64,000 nucleotides of DNA from Arenimonas composti TR7-09 = DSM 18010 (GTDB lineage Bacteria; Pseudomonadota; Gammaproteobacteria; Xanthomonadales; Xanthomonadaceae), in NCBI RefSeq assembly GCF_000426365.1, contig NZ_AUFF01000009.1:20975-84974 (forward strand), in the 5' to 3' direction. Under the pieces are notes generated by a model. That model made no database searches. It was not told the DNA's origin and was given only the letters and a program-made list of their open reading frames with translations. The translations under genes and the position numbers were made by a program. Shown here piece by piece: positions 9,942 to 18,993 of this stretch. How positions within the stretch are numbered: the first letter of the stretch is position 1; each line of letters starts with the position of its first letter.

Positions 9942-10698
9942 CCAGCAGCGCTGCCAGCCGCGACTTCAGGGCCATGCCCTCGGCGCTGCGCAGGTAATCG
10001 CGCTCGCCGCGCCACTGCGGCCAGCGCGCCTCGACCTCGCGCCAGAACGCGCGCGAGTGGTTGGCCTGGATCAGGTGGCAGAGCTCGTGCACCAGCACAT
10101 ACTCGAAGGCCTCCGGCCGGCCGAGCACCAGCGACAGGTCGAGGGACACCGCGCCGGACGGACTCAGCGAACCCCAGATCGACGACAGCGCGCGGAAGCC
10201 GAAGCTGCGCGGCGCACGCGGCAGCCCGGGCAGGTAGCGCGGCAGCCAGGCGCCGAGATCGGCGCGAGCCTGCTGCAGGTAGAAGTCGCGCAGCGCCGCA
10301 CGCGCCTGCGCGGCGCTCGCGCGCGCCGGCAGCTGGAAAGCGATGCCGTTCTCGCCGACGCCGACGCGGGCGTAGCGGCCTTCGCACCAGGCCACCGGCA
10401 GGTCGGCGCCGCGCAGCGGCAGCGTCGCGGTGATGCCGGCCTGCAGCGGCGGCGGCGGCGCCGGCCGCCGCGCCAGCTGCATCGCCAGCCAGTCGCGATG
10501 CTCGTGCAGGAAGGCGGTGGCGGCGCGCTGCGACACGCCGCGCGGCAGGGTCAGGCGCGGGCCGCGGTCGGTGACCAGCAGACGCAGCCGGCGCGCGCGC
10601 GGGTCACGCACCCAGCGCACGTCGACGGACCGGCCGTCGGCGAGCTCGAGCGGGTGCAATGCCTCGACCGGTGCCGGCTTGGGGGCGCGGAAGAACAT
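9934..10698 (-). CDS. YgjP/M48-type zinc metallopeptidase
   Basis: 254 residues with an HELCHLIQANHS motif. His204, Glu205, His208 and His214 are the expected zinc ligands and catalytic glutamate of the YgjP-like metallopeptidase domain. The N-terminal half carries the usual beta-rich region (RSVDVRWVRDPRARRLRL). No signal peptide is seen, so the protein is probably cytoplasmic. Substrates are not known for the family. The stop codon lies in the short inverted repeat shared with the convergent hydrolase. Confidence 0.9.
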   Translation of the reverse strand: MFFRAPKPAPVEALHPLELADGRSVDVRWVRDPRARRLRLLVTDRGPRLTLPRGVSQRAATAFLHEHRDWLAMQLARRPAPPPPLQAGITATLPLRGADLPVAWCEGRYARVGVGENGIAFQLPARASAAQARAALRDFYLQQARADLGAWLPRYLPGLPRAPRSFGFRALSSIWGSLSPSGAVSLDLSLVLGRPEAFEYVLVHELCHLIQANHSRAFWREVEARWPQWRGERDYLRSAEGMALKSRLAALLGS

Positions 10699-10742
10699 GC
10701 GATGACTCTAGCGGCTCGGGACGGGCGCGATGTCGACGCGGT

Positions 10743-11654
10743 TCAGGCCTCGACCCTGCTGAGCTTCAGCGCCGGCTCCAGCACCGCGAACAGGCGCTTG
10801 AGCTCGCCGGCCATCAGCGCATAGCGGGCGTCGAGTTCGGCGGCGAGCGAATCGCGTTCGGTGTTCTCCAGCGACTCGACGGCGCCGTCGAGGAACTTGA
10901 GCTTGCGCACGATCACGTCTTCGCCGAGCACGAACGACACGTGCTCGTCGAGCACCAGCGCCAGCTTCGTCGCCTGCTTGCCGGATTCGAGGTGCTTGCG
11001 GATCTCGTCGCTCTGCAGCTCGTGCTTGCTGCAGCGGACGACGGCGCCGCCGTCGACCGGATCCTTCAGCTCGCACTCGTCGCCGAGGCTCAGCCCCGGC
11101 GGCAGCGGCTCGCCGGCCAGCCAGCCGGTCATCAGCGCGCGCACCGAGGTCTCGGCGTTCAGCGGCAGCGCCGGGAAGCTGCCGAGCGCGTGCCGCAGCT
11201 CGGACACCAGGTTCTCGGCCGACTTGCGCGAGCTGGTGTCGACGGCGATGAAGCCGTGCTCGAGGTCGATCGTCGCGCCGGTGCGGACCGGGCGAACGAA
11301 CGCGCGCGGCAGCAGCTCGAGCACGATGTCCTCCTTCAGCCGCTTGCGCGCGCGGCCGCCGGGGCGCCGGCCCTCCTTCTCCTCGATCTCGGCGACCTTG
11401 CGCGCGAGCATGTCGTTGACGACCGAGGACGGCAGCAGCCGGTCCTCGCCGCCGAGGCTGATCCAGATGCCGTCGCCGACGCGGTGGCTAAGCAGCGGCT
11501 CGTCGCGACCGAACGGCGAGATGAAGCCGCGCGAGCTGAGCTCCGACGGCCCGACCGGCTTCAGCCGGCAGGCGTCGAGCAGCGTCTCGAGCTCGTCGAA
11601 GCTCCTGGCGAGGCTGGTGGGAAAGCGGAAAAACGTCAGATTTCTGAAGAACAT
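10743..11654 (-). CDS. rdgC: Recombination-associated protein RdgC
   Basis: 303 residues, the standard RdgC length. The N-terminus MFFRNLTFFRFP and the conserved GFISPFGRDEPLLSHRVGD region are diagnostic. RdgC is a ring-shaped, nonspecific DNA-binding protein that modulates RecA-dependent recombination. It lies 44 bases from the start of the YgjP-like gene. A single REP unit sits just upstream, within its likely promoter region. Confidence 0.96.
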   Translation of the reverse strand: MFFRNLTFFRFPTSLARSFDELETLLDACRLKPVGPSELSSRGFISPFGRDEPLLSHRVGDGIWISLGGEDRLLPSSVVNDMLARKVAEIEEKEGRRPGGRARKRLKEDIVLELLPRAFVRPVRTGATIDLEHGFIAVDTSSRKSAENLVSELRHALGSFPALPLNAETSVRALMTGWLAGEPLPPGLSLGDECELKDPVDGGAVVRCSKHELQSDEIRKHLESGKQATKLALVLDEHVSFVLGEDVIVRKLKFLDGAVESLENTERDSLAAELDARYALMAGELKRLFAVLEPALKLSRVEA

Positions 11655-11678
11655 GGTGTCGTTATCGCCTCGCAGAAT

Positions 11679-11705
11679 GTAGGAGCGGCTTCAGCCGCGA
11701 TGCGT
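11679..11705. repeat. Single REP-like unit
   Basis: The unit GTAGGAGCGGCTTCAGCCGC followed by GATGC matches the CGGCTTCAGCCG variant of the window's REP family. It lies 25 bases upstream of the rdgC ATG. The nearest partner-like sequence downstream is degenerate. Confidence 0.75.
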
Positions 11706-11801
11706 TCATCACCGGATCCAGGCCGGCGTCGGGAATGGATACGGAATGGCGCGCGGGTACTCCGCGCAGGCCGTCGTCGCAAGCGACCGTCGCACCAGGC
11801 G

Positions 11802-11837
11802 CGACGACTACCTCGTACCTCGTGCGAACTACGAACC
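11802..11837. repeat. Seven-base-period repeat at the ttcA 3' end
   Basis: Read as CGACTAC CTCGTAC CTCGTGC GAACTAC GAACC, the tract has a period of seven bases. On the minus strand it supplies the ttcA stop (TTCG-TAG). The same units form the long arms of the element at 25611-25772. Confidence 0.7.
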
Positions 11838-12698
11838 GCCGTCATCCCCCGCCAGCCAGGAATGCACATCCGGCAGTTCACCCTCACCCCGCCGCCCCAG
11901 CGCCAGGAAATCGAATAGCTTCGGATCGGCGAGCTGCGAAGGGCGCACGTCGGCGAGGGCGCGGGCGATGGTGTCGACGCGGCCCGGCGTCTCCTTCTCC
12001 CACTCGGCCAGCATGCGCCCGACCTGCTTGCGCTGCAGGTTCTCCTGCGAGCCGCAGAGCGTGCAGGGAATGATCGGGAACTGCTTCCAGTCGGCGTAGT
12101 CGACGATGTCGGCCTCGCGCACGAAGGCCAGCGGGCGGATCACCACGTGCTCGCCGTCGTCGCTGCGCAGCTTCGGCGGCATCGTCGCGATCTTCGCGTG
12201 GAAGAACAGATTCATGAAGAAGGTCGCCACCAGGTCGTCGCGGTGGTGGCCGAGCGCGATCTTCGTGAAGCCCTGTGCCTTCGCATGCGTGTACAGGGCG
12301 CCGCGGCGCAGGCGCGAGCACAGCGAGCACATCGTCTTGCCCTCGGGCACGACGCGCTTGACCACCGAATAGGTGTCCTGCTCGAGGATCGTGTACGGCA
12401 CGCCGAGCGACGCCAGGTACTCCGGCAGCACGTGCTCCGGAAATCCCGGCTGCTTCTGGTCGAGGTTCACCGCGACGAGCTCGAAGCGCACCGGCGCCTT
12501 GCGCTGCAGCTGCAGCAGGATGTCGAGCATCGTGTAGCTGTCCTTGCCGCCGGACAGGCACACCATCACCTTGTCGCCGTCCTCGATCATGCCGTAGGTG
12601 GCGATCGCCTCGCCGACCTGGCGGCGCAGCCGCTTGGCCAGCTTGTGGCGTTCGTGCGCTTGCTTGCGCGGCACCGGGTCTTGCAGCAGCAGGGTCAT
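11829..12698 (-). CDS. ttcA: tRNA 2-thiocytidine synthetase TtcA
   Basis: 289 residues. The PP-loop SGGKDSYTM (Ser49-Ser54 region) binds ATP. The [11 protein letters not shown] and [11 protein letters not shown] cysteine pairs are those that bind the iron-sulfur cluster in TtcA. The enzyme thiolates cytidine 32 of certain tRNAs. The last residues Gly-Gly-Ser and the TAG stop are encoded inside a seven-base-period repeat. A TAAACT hexamer on the minus strand, 29 bases upstream of the start (12727-12732), is a candidate -10. Confidence 0.96.
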   Translation of the reverse strand: MTLLLQDPVPRKQAHERHKLAKRLRRQVGEAIATYGMIEDGDKVMVCLSGGKDSYTMLDILLQLQRKAPVRFELVAVNLDQKQPGFPEHVLPEYLASLGVPYTILEQDTYSVVKRVVPEGKTMCSLCSRLRRGALYTHAKAQGFTKIALGHHRDDLVATFFMNLFFHAKIATMPPKLRSDDGEHVVIRPLAFVREADIVDYADWKQFPIIPCTLCGSQENLQRKQVGRMLAEWEKETPGRVDTIARALADVRPSQLADPKLFDFLALGRRGEGELPDVHSWLAGDDGGS

Positions 12699-12802
12699 GG
12701 TCGGGCGACGGCGGAAATGGCCGGCAAGTTTACCCCTGTCGCGACCGCGCCCGGCGTGGCAAGCTCCTCGACGAACGTGAACGCCCCGGAACGGAGCCGC
12801 GC

Positions 12803-13009
12803 ATGATTCCGGAAGATCCCGCCCGCATCGCCGCCCAGCTGGTGGAGCTGCGGGTGGAGCATCGCGACCTCGACGTCGCGATCGCCCGCATGAGCGCCGA
12901 CACCACCGCCGACGAGCTGGCGATCAAGCGCCTGAAGAAACGCAAGCTGCGGATCAAGGACATGATCGCGGCGCTGGAGAGCCGGTTGATCCCGGACCTG
13001 GACGCATGA
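12803..13009 (+). CDS. YdcH (DUF465) family small protein
   Basis: 68 residues, mostly helical. The pattern [18 protein letters not shown] followed by [22 protein letters not shown] is the YdcH/DUF465 signature. Function is unknown; members are small soluble helical hairpins. It is preceded by an ACGGAG ribosome-binding site. Its stop overlaps the next ATG as ATGA. Confidence 0.9.
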   Translation: MIPEDPARIAAQLVELRVEHRDLDVAIARMSADTTADELAIKRLKKRKLRIKDMIAALESRLIPDLDA

Positions 13010-13662
13010 GGGCGGCCGGTCTCGCGACCAGGTTCGCGGGGATCACCCTCGCCGCGATGACCCTCGCGGCCTGCGCCCACCGGCCACCACCGGCGCCGGC
13101 CGATCCACTGGCGCGTGTCGCCACCTGGCTGCAGGGCGACTTCGACAACCGCGCCCAGGCCGCCGCCGATCCGCGCTTCCTGCCGCTGCGCCTGCGCTGG
13201 ACGCCGCTGTGGCCCGAGCGCGACGACGGCCGCTGGTTCCTCGTCGAACAGGCACTCGCTGGCGCCGCGACGCCCTATCGCCGCCGCATCCAGCGCCTGC
13301 AGGCCGAGCGCGACGGCGTGCGCATCGACGTCTTCCTGTTGCCGCGCGGCTTCCCCGACGCTGCCGCTGCCGACGCGCTGGCCGCACTCGATCCCGAGAC
13401 GCTGCGCCCGCAGCCCGGCTGTGCGGTGTACCTGCACGCGGAGGCCGACGGCCGCCTGCGCGGCGGCACCGCCGGTCGTGACTGTCCCTCGCGCCTGCGC
13501 GGCGCCAGCTGGACGCGCGCCGACGTCGAGCTCGACGGCGAGCGCGTGCGCAGCTGGGACCGCGGTTTCGACGCCGACGGGAACCAGGTGTGGGGATCGG
13601 AGATCGGGGCCTACGAGTTCCGCCGCGCGGGGAACCCGCAGGAGCGCCAGGTCAGGAACTGA
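13006..13662 (+). CDS. CpcT/CpeT-like lipoprotein
   Basis: 218 residues. The N-terminal signal ends in a lipobox-like LAACAH, giving a lipidated Cys near residue 23. The mature part (LARVATWLQGDFDNRAQAAADPRF, then a RWTPLWPERDDGRWFLVEQA block and a final EIGAYEFRR) resembles the CpcT/CpeT chromophore-lyase family, which attaches bilins in cyanobacteria. Nothing phototrophic is nearby, so only the fold is inferred. It overlaps the YdcH stop by four bases, and its end overlaps the convergent plsB end by 11 bases. Confidence 0.75.
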   Translation: MRAAGLATRFAGITLAAMTLAACAHRPPPAPADPLARVATWLQGDFDNRAQAAADPRFLPLRLRWTPLWPERDDGRWFLVEQALAGAATPYRRRIQRLQAERDGVRIDVFLLPRGFPDAAAADALAALDPETLRPQPGCAVYLHAEADGRLRGGTAGRDCPSRLRGASWTRADVELDGERVRSWDRGFDADGNQVWGSEIGAYEFRRAGNPQERQVRN

Positions 13663-16162
13663 CCTCGCGCACGGCTTCCGGCGACAGCTTCGCGATCGTG
13701 TGCCGCAGCTCGCGGCCGAGCACGACCTTGGCGTCCTTCTCCCACAGCGCCAGCTGCTCGTCGAAGTCGAGCTTGCCGTTCTCGGCGACCCAGACCAGCT
13801 TGAGCTCGCGCAGTTTCTGGATGAAGCCGCGGAACAGCGACTTGTCGAAGAACTCCGGCGCCGCCGGCGCGTAGAGCAGGCTCAGGCGCTGGGCAGTGAG
13901 CTGGCAGAGGGTCTCGAGCTCGCCGGCGCTGAGCATGCGCGGACCGTTCTTCACCAGCGTCGTGATCGCGATGAAGTAGCGCTCGAAGGCCTGCTGCAGG
14001 CTGTGCGCGACCGCGCGCAGGCGGAACACCTCGTCGGTCTGGCCGGGTCCGCGCGAGATGATGCCGCCCTCGTCCTCGCTGGCGACGCTCAGCAGCCCTT
14101 CGCCGACGAACAGGTCGATCGTCGCGTTCAGCTGCGCCGCGAAGCCCTCGGCGTCCCAGGTCAGGAACAGCTCCTCCTGCACGAACGGGTAGATCGTGCG
14201 CCCGAGCCGCAGCAGGCCGGCACGACTCATGCGGCGGTTGTTCTGGAAGCACAGCGCGACCCAGGCCGCCGCCGAGAACAGGTGCAGCACGTTGTTGCGG
14301 AAGTAGCTCTGCAGCACCGCCGTCTCGCCTTCCATGCCGAGCACGTCGCCGAGCGGGTGCACGGTGCGGCTGAGCACGCCCATCTTCTCGCCGTAGGCGA
14401 TGATCTCCGCCGGCGACAGCGTGGTGACGGTGACGCGCTCGGAATAGGGCAGGGTGGCGAGCAGCTTCTTGTTCAGCGCCAGCTGCGCCAGCAGGTCGGC
14501 TTCCGACATCGCGTGCTTCGGCGTCGACAGCACCGACAGCGCGAGCAGGTTCACCGGGTTCACGTCGGCGGCGCGGTTGATGTTCACCTGGATGCGGTGG
14601 GCGATGTCCTCGACCGCGTCGTTGAGCCAGACCGGGCGGTCCTCGGCGGCCTGCGCCTTCCAGTCCGGCGCGTGCGTCTCGAGCACGCGGTCCAGGAAGA
14701 TCGGTTCGCCGAAGTTCACCGCGACCTTGCCGTAACGCTGGCGCAGGATGCCGGCGCCGGCCTTCACCAGCGCCCAGATCGTCTCCTTCTCCTTCGGCTG
14801 GCCGCTGAGCTCGTCGAGGTAACTCTTGCCCTCGATCAGCTTCTCGTAGCCGATGTAGATCGGCTGGAACACCACCGGCCGCCGCGGCGCGCGCAGGAAG
14901 GCCTTCAGCGTCATCGCGATCATGCCGCCTTTCGGCGCCAGCAGGCGGCCGGTGCGCGAGCGCCCGCCCTCGATGAAGTACTCGAGCGAAAAACCCTCAC
15001 CGACCAGCTGCGCGACGTATTCGGCCAGGACCGCCGCGTACAGGGCATTGCCGCGGATGCTGCGGCGGATGAAGAAGGCGCCGCCGCGGCGCAGGATCGG
15101 CCCGATCACCGGCATGTTCAGGTTGATGCCGGCGACGATGTGCGGCGGCACGATGCCCTTGGTGTAGAGCAGATAGCTCAGCAGCAGGTAGTCCATGTGG
15201 CTGCGGTGGCTGGGCACGTAGATGATCTCGTGCCCGGGCGCGACCTGTCGCAGCGAATCCAGGTGGTTGACGACGACGCCGTCGTAGATGCGGTTCCAGA
15301 AGCCGGTCAGCGCGAACGAGGCCGAGCGCACCACCGGGTTGGAGTAGTCGGCGGCGATCTCCCAGGCGAAGGCATGCGCCTTCTTCCACGCCTCCAGGTA
15401 CTGGCTGTTGTCGCGCCGCGCCTGGTCGGCGATCGCCTTGCGCACAGGCTCGGCGTCCAGCACGTGGTCGACCAGCAGGCGCCGCGTCGACAGGTCGGGG
15501 CCGATCACGGCGGTCTTGATGCGGCGGAAGTGCGCGCGCAACACGCGCGCGACCTTGCGGACCTGGCGCTCGTGCGGGATCTGCTCGTCGAGGATCTCCC
15601 AGACGCGCACGCTCGGCGAGAACTGCACGACGGTGTCGCGGCCGTTCAGCAGGATCGCCAGCAGGCGGCGGAAGCGGCCGACGAGCGCCCAATTCTCCGA
15701 GAACAGCACCGAGAACCAGCCCGACTGCCGCGCCGGCGCGCGGCCGACGAAGATCGACACCGGCACCAGCTGCACGTCCTGGTCCGGATACAGGCGGTGC
15801 GCCATCAGCAGCCGGCTCAGGCCGTCGGAATGGCGGCGGTTCTTCGGCCGCCGGAACAGGCCGCCCTGGCGGCGCGACAGCGCCACGTAGGCGCGCTTGC
15901 GGCCGAGCGGGTCACCGGGCAGCGGCGCCAGCGGCGACGGCAGCCCGGCCTCGCGGCAGGCGCGGTCGAGGATCAGGGTGTTCGACAGGCCGTAGTGCTC
16001 GATCACGTAACAGACCGGGCGGTCGAGCTGGAACGGCGGGATGTCCGGCTCGCGGTGGATCTCGATCCACGGCTGCAGCAGCTTCTCCATCAGCCGCGCC
16101 CACAGCGGCGGCCGTGCGGTCTGCAGCGATGGGCGTGGCGCCGGCGGCGACGGTGAGTCCAT
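13652..16162 (-). CDS. plsB: Glycerol-3-phosphate 1-O-acyltransferase
   Basis: 836 residues, the usual length of the membrane-associated PlsB. The catalytic HX4D motif is VPSHRSHMDY (His319, Asp324). Later blocks (GGAFFIRRSIRGN, YFIEGGRSRTGR, PIYIGYEKLIEGKSY) match the glycerol-3-phosphate acyltransferase motifs. The enzyme makes lysophosphatidate from acyl-ACP or acyl-CoA at the inner membrane, the first step of phospholipid synthesis. It starts five bases after the stop of the upstream lipoprotein gene, so the two are probably cotranscribed. Confidence 0.97.
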   Translation of the reverse strand: MDSPSPPAPRPSLQTARPPLWARLMEKLLQPWIEIHREPDIPPFQLDRPVCYVIEHYGLSNTLILDRACREAGLPSPLAPLPGDPLGRKRAYVALSRRQGGLFRRPKNRRHSDGLSRLLMAHRLYPDQDVQLVPVSIFVGRAPARQSGWFSVLFSENWALVGRFRRLLAILLNGRDTVVQFSPSVRVWEILDEQIPHERQVRKVARVLRAHFRRIKTAVIGPDLSTRRLLVDHVLDAEPVRKAIADQARRDNSQYLEAWKKAHAFAWEIAADYSNPVVRSASFALTGFWNRIYDGVVVNHLDSLRQVAPGHEIIYVPSHRSHMDYLLLSYLLYTKGIVPPHIVAGINLNMPVIGPILRRGGAFFIRRSIRGNALYAAVLAEYVAQLVGEGFSLEYFIEGGRSRTGRLLAPKGGMIAMTLKAFLRAPRRPVVFQPIYIGYEKLIEGKSYLDELSGQPKEKETIWALVKAGAGILRQRYGKVAVNFGEPIFLDRVLETHAPDWKAQAAEDRPVWLNDAVEDIAHRIQVNINRAADVNPVNLLALSVLSTPKHAMSEADLLAQLALNKKLLATLPYSERVTVTTLSPAEIIAYGEKMGVLSRTVHPLGDVLGMEGETAVLQSYFRNNVLHLFSAAAWVALCFQNNRRMSRAGLLRLGRTIYPFVQEELFLTWDAEGFAAQLNATIDLFVGEGLLSVASEDEGGIISRGPGQTDEVFRLRAVAHSLQQAFERYFIAITTLVKNGPRMLSAGELETLCQLTAQRLSLLYAPAAPEFFDKSLFRGFIQKLRELKLVWVAENGKLDFDEQLALWEKDAKVVLGRELRHTIAKLSPEAVREVSS

Positions 16163-16167
16163 GCGGA

Positions 16168-17148
16168 TCAGCGGGCGTCGTCGGCTTCGGGCGCGGGCAC
16201 CGCGGCGTCACCGGCGGCGTCGGCGTCCGTGGTTTCGGCGTCCGTGGCTTCGGCGATGGCGTCGTCGGCTTCCGCCTCGACTTCGCGCAGGTCCGCCTCG
16301 ATGTCGCGGACCGTGCTGGCGCTGTACCAGCCGCCGTCGAAGCGCTGCATCGGCATCTCGAAGCGCAGGTCGCGGCCGAACAGCGGATAGCCGACGCGAA
16401 CGACCGCGCCGTCGCCGTCCACCGAGACCGCCTCGACCCGCACCGCGTCGAGGGCGGCGTCGAGATCGACGTCGTAGACCTTCGCGACCCGCTTCAGGCC
16501 GGCGAACACGATGCCGGCCTTCGCCAGCGCCTCGTCGAGCGGCAGCGCCTGCACCTGCTCGAGCGTCGGCAGGTCCAGCGCACGGGCGGTCGCGGTCACT
16601 TCGGCGATCGCCCTGCGCGCGCGCTCGCGGTCGGCCACCAGCGTCGGCTTGATCCAGTAGACGAAGCCGCCGGCGAGGTCGCGCGCATGCGCCTTCTCGC
16701 TGGCCTCGATGTCGCCGTTCGCCTCGATCGCCGCCTGGATGAACATCGCCATCGCCGCCTGCATCAGCGGCCACTGGTCGCCGACCTCGGCCTCGAACTC
16801 GGCGAGCTTCGCGTCGACGTCGCGCATCAGCGCGGTTTCGGCATCCGGCGCGGTCAGCCGCGCCATCCACTCGGCGTACTCGCGCGCGTCGTCCTCGTCG
16901 ACCGGCTCGGTCGCGGTCCGTCGCCGCTGCGCGTCGAGGCGCGCGTACAGCGCCGGCGGCATCGCCAGCTTCGCCCAGCGCACCAGGTCGTCGTCGCGCA
17001 GCGCCTGCGCCTGCGCCTCCACCGCCGCCACCGGATCGTTCGGCGCCCGCGTGACCGGCGCCTGCGGCTCGTCGCGCCGGCAGCCGGCGACCGCGAACAC
17101 GAGCAGCAGGACGCTGACGATGAGGAACCTGGCGATGGATCGATTCAT
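16168..17148 (-). CDS. Lipoprotein of unknown function upstream of plsB
   Basis: 326 residues from the ATG at 17148. MNRSIARFLIVSVLLLVFAV is followed by AGC, a lipoprotein signal with lipidated Cys23. The mature protein is strongly helical and acidic, with Ala/Asp/Glu-rich ends. A central LPTLEQVQALPLDEALAKAGIVF segment is followed by a beta-rich DGDGAVVRVGYPLFGRDLRFEMPM region. I do not recognise a family. The frame is open farther upstream, but that part has no coding character. The five-base gap to plsB suggests a shared transcript and an envelope or lipid-related setting. Confidence 0.75.
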   Translation of the reverse strand: MNRSIARFLIVSVLLLVFAVAGCRRDEPQAPVTRAPNDPVAAVEAQAQALRDDDLVRWAKLAMPPALYARLDAQRRRTATEPVDEDDAREYAEWMARLTAPDAETALMRDVDAKLAEFEAEVGDQWPLMQAAMAMFIQAAIEANGDIEASEKAHARDLAGGFVYWIKPTLVADRERARRAIAEVTATARALDLPTLEQVQALPLDEALAKAGIVFAGLKRVAKVYDVDLDAALDAVRVEAVSVDGDGAVVRVGYPLFGRDLRFEMPMQRFDGGWYSASTVRDIEADLREVEAEADDAIAEATDAETTDADAAGDAAVPAPEADDAR

Positions 17149-17186
17149 GCGTGGGTCGGGGATGGGTTGGGCCGAGAATCTAACAG

Positions 17187-17275
17187 ACGAGCGGAGAACA
17201 GAGAGCAACGAGCGCAGCGCAGGCCCCCGCGTTCGGCGCGGGCTTCGGCTCCCACTCGCTCCACTGTCCTTGCTA
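17187..17275. repeat. Seven-base-period element between the lipoprotein start and the pyrF stop
   Basis: The left part reads GAGCGGA GAACAGA GAGCAAC GAGCGCA. The right part, on the minus strand, reads AGCAAGG ACAGTGG AGCGAGT GGGAGCC. The two flank a CCCGCG-TTCG-CGCGGG hairpin centre. The right end supplies the pyrF stop (ACT-TAG). It has the same architecture as the elements at 46396 and 38736. Confidence 0.65.
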
Positions 17276-17968
17276 AGTGCTTCGCGCCGCCGCGATCTGC
17301 GCCTGGATCGCCTCCGCCGCCGCACGCGGATCGGCGGCATTGCGGATCGGGCGGCCGACGACGATGTAGTCGGCGCCGTCGGCGAAGGCGGTCGGCACGT
17401 CGACGGTGCGCTTCTGGTCGTCACCGCCGGGACCGGCGGGGCGGATGCCGGGGCAGACGATCAGGCAGTCCGCGCCGGCGGCAGCGCGGATCGCCGCGGC
17501 CTCCTGGCCGGAAGCGACGACACCGTCGAGGCCGGCGGCGCGCGCCATCAGGGCGCGGTCGACGACCACCTCGCGTGGTTCATGGTCGATGCCCATGCGC
17601 TGCAGGTCGGCGGCATCCATCGAGGTCAGCACGGTGACGCCGAGCAGGCGGATGTCGCCCTTCTCGTCGGCGGCGGCGCGCATCATCGCCTCGTGCTGCG
17701 CATGGATCGTGCACAGCGAGACCGGATACCGGCGCAGGCCGCGGATCGCCGAGGCGACCGTCGCCGGCACGTCGTGGAACTTCAGGTCGACGAAGACCTG
17801 CTTGCCGCGTTCGGCGAGTTCACCGAGCACGCGGAAATAATCGCCGCTGGTCAGCAGCTCCATGCCGAGCTTGTAGAAGGCGACGCTGTCGCCGAGGCGG
17901 TCGATCCACTGCCGCGCCTCGTCGGCGGTGGCGACGTCGAGGGCGAAGATCAGGCGGTCGCGGGACAT
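17273..17968 (-). CDS. pyrF: Orotidine 5'-phosphate decarboxylase
   Basis: 231 residues. [16 protein letters not shown], the catalytic [11 protein letters not shown] motif (Asp-Lys-x-x-Asp) and the [17 protein letters not shown] phosphate-binding end identify OMP decarboxylase, the last step of UMP synthesis. It lies six bases downstream of the acid phosphatase gene in the same direction. Its final codons, Arg-Ser-Thr-stop, run into a seven-base-period repeat. Confidence 0.97.
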   Translation of the reverse strand: MSRDRLIFALDVATADEARQWIDRLGDSVAFYKLGMELLTSGDYFRVLGELAERGKQVFVDLKFHDVPATVASAIRGLRRYPVSLCTIHAQHEAMMRAAADEKGDIRLLGVTVLTSMDAADLQRMGIDHEPREVVVDRALMARAAGLDGVVASGQEAAAIRAAAGADCLIVCPGIRPAGPGGDDQKRTVDVPTAFADGADYIVVGRPIRNAADPRAAAEAIQAQIAAARST

Positions 17969-17974
17969 GGCGGC

Positions 17975-18847
17975 TCAGTAGCGCAGGTGGTCGAGCTTGC
18001 GCTGGCGACGGCCGGCCTCGTCGAGGCTGCGGTCGTTGTCGTAGAGCGCCGACTCCCAGCTCCCGTAGGTCGGCCCCGGCAGCACGAACCAGCGCTCGCC
18101 GATCCAGGGCGCGAACGGCGCCACTGCCTGCTCGCGACCCGACAGCGAGTTGTCGGTGATCGAGACCATGTCGCCGATCTGGTCGCCGATCTGCAGCAGC
18201 ACGCGGTGGCTGCGGCCGACGTGGCGGCGGCGGCAACCCTTGTCGGACGGCTTCGGATCGACGCAGTCCTCGACCTGGTAGCCCATGCCCAGGTACTGCG
18301 CCGGATCGGGGATCGGGAAGCCGAGCGCACGCAGGTTGTCGACGGTCGCCGGGCCCTGCGCGTCGGTGCGGTTGCTGACGTAGAAGATCGTCACCCCCTG
18401 GGCGGCGGCGATGCGCGCGAACTCCAGCGCGCCGGGCACCGGCTTCGCCCGCCGCTGCTGCACCCAGGCGTCCCAGCTGGCGTCGTCGTAGACGGCGCCG
18501 TCGCGGACCAGCGCGGCCTGGTAGGGCGAGTTGTCGAGCATGGTCTCGTCGACGTCGACGATCACCGCCGGCGGCAGGCCGGTGGCGGGATTGCCGCGGT
18601 CGGCCGGCGCCAGCGCATCCCAGGCCGGATTCTTCAGCGCGCGATCGAGCTGCAGCAGGGCCTGGCGCCAGGTCTGGCCGGCGACCAGGCGGTATTCGAG
18701 CGAACCCTGCACCCAGGCGACGGCATTGAGGTTGTCGTTGGCGGCCGGGCCGGTGGCGACCGGCGCACCCTCACGCGGCGCGGTGGTCTGGCAGGCGGCG
18801 AGGGCGAGCACCAGCGGCAGCAGCCGCAGCGGGCGGGAAAGGGTCAT
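17975..18847 (-). CDS. Lipoprotein e(P4)-type 5'-nucleotidase/acid phosphatase
   Basis: 290 residues. A lipoprotein signal (LVLALAACQ) is followed by a HAD-type phosphatase domain: VIVDVDETMLDNSPYQAAL carries the DxD nucleophile motif, then FYVSNRTDAQG, and GDQIGDMVSI carries the late acidic motif. Family members are outer-membrane-anchored, dephosphorylate nucleotides such as NMN or AMP, and help nucleotide salvage. Its neighbour pyrF, six bases downstream, fits pyrimidine metabolism. A minus-strand TAAACT at 18876-18881, 29 bases before the start, is a candidate -10. Confidence 0.9.
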   Translation of the reverse strand: MTLSRPLRLLPLVLALAACQTTAPREGAPVATGPAANDNLNAVAWVQGSLEYRLVAGQTWRQALLQLDRALKNPAWDALAPADRGNPATGLPPAVIVDVDETMLDNSPYQAALVRDGAVYDDASWDAWVQQRRAKPVPGALEFARIAAAQGVTIFYVSNRTDAQGPATVDNLRALGFPIPDPAQYLGMGYQVEDCVDPKPSDKGCRRRHVGRSHRVLLQIGDQIGDMVSITDNSLSGREQAVAPFAPWIGERWFVLPGPTYGSWESALYDNDRSLDEAGRRQRKLDHLRY

Positions 18848-18993
18848 CGTCGGTTCCTGGTGTTGTCCGGGGCGCAGTTTAGCCGGCCATGACGACCGGC
18901 ACGGAGACCTGACTGGACTCTGAGCCCGGGCTGTCCCGTAACCTGCGTGGGCGGCGTGTCTGCGGGCTCGTGACCCTCACCGGCAGGCCTCCC

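Noticed and set aside
17149..17272. Possible tRNA or small RNA gene in the gap between the lipoprotein gene and pyrF
   Set aside because: The hairpin CCCGCG-TTCG-CGCGGG is the centre of the heptad element; no cloverleaf or T-loop sequence is present.
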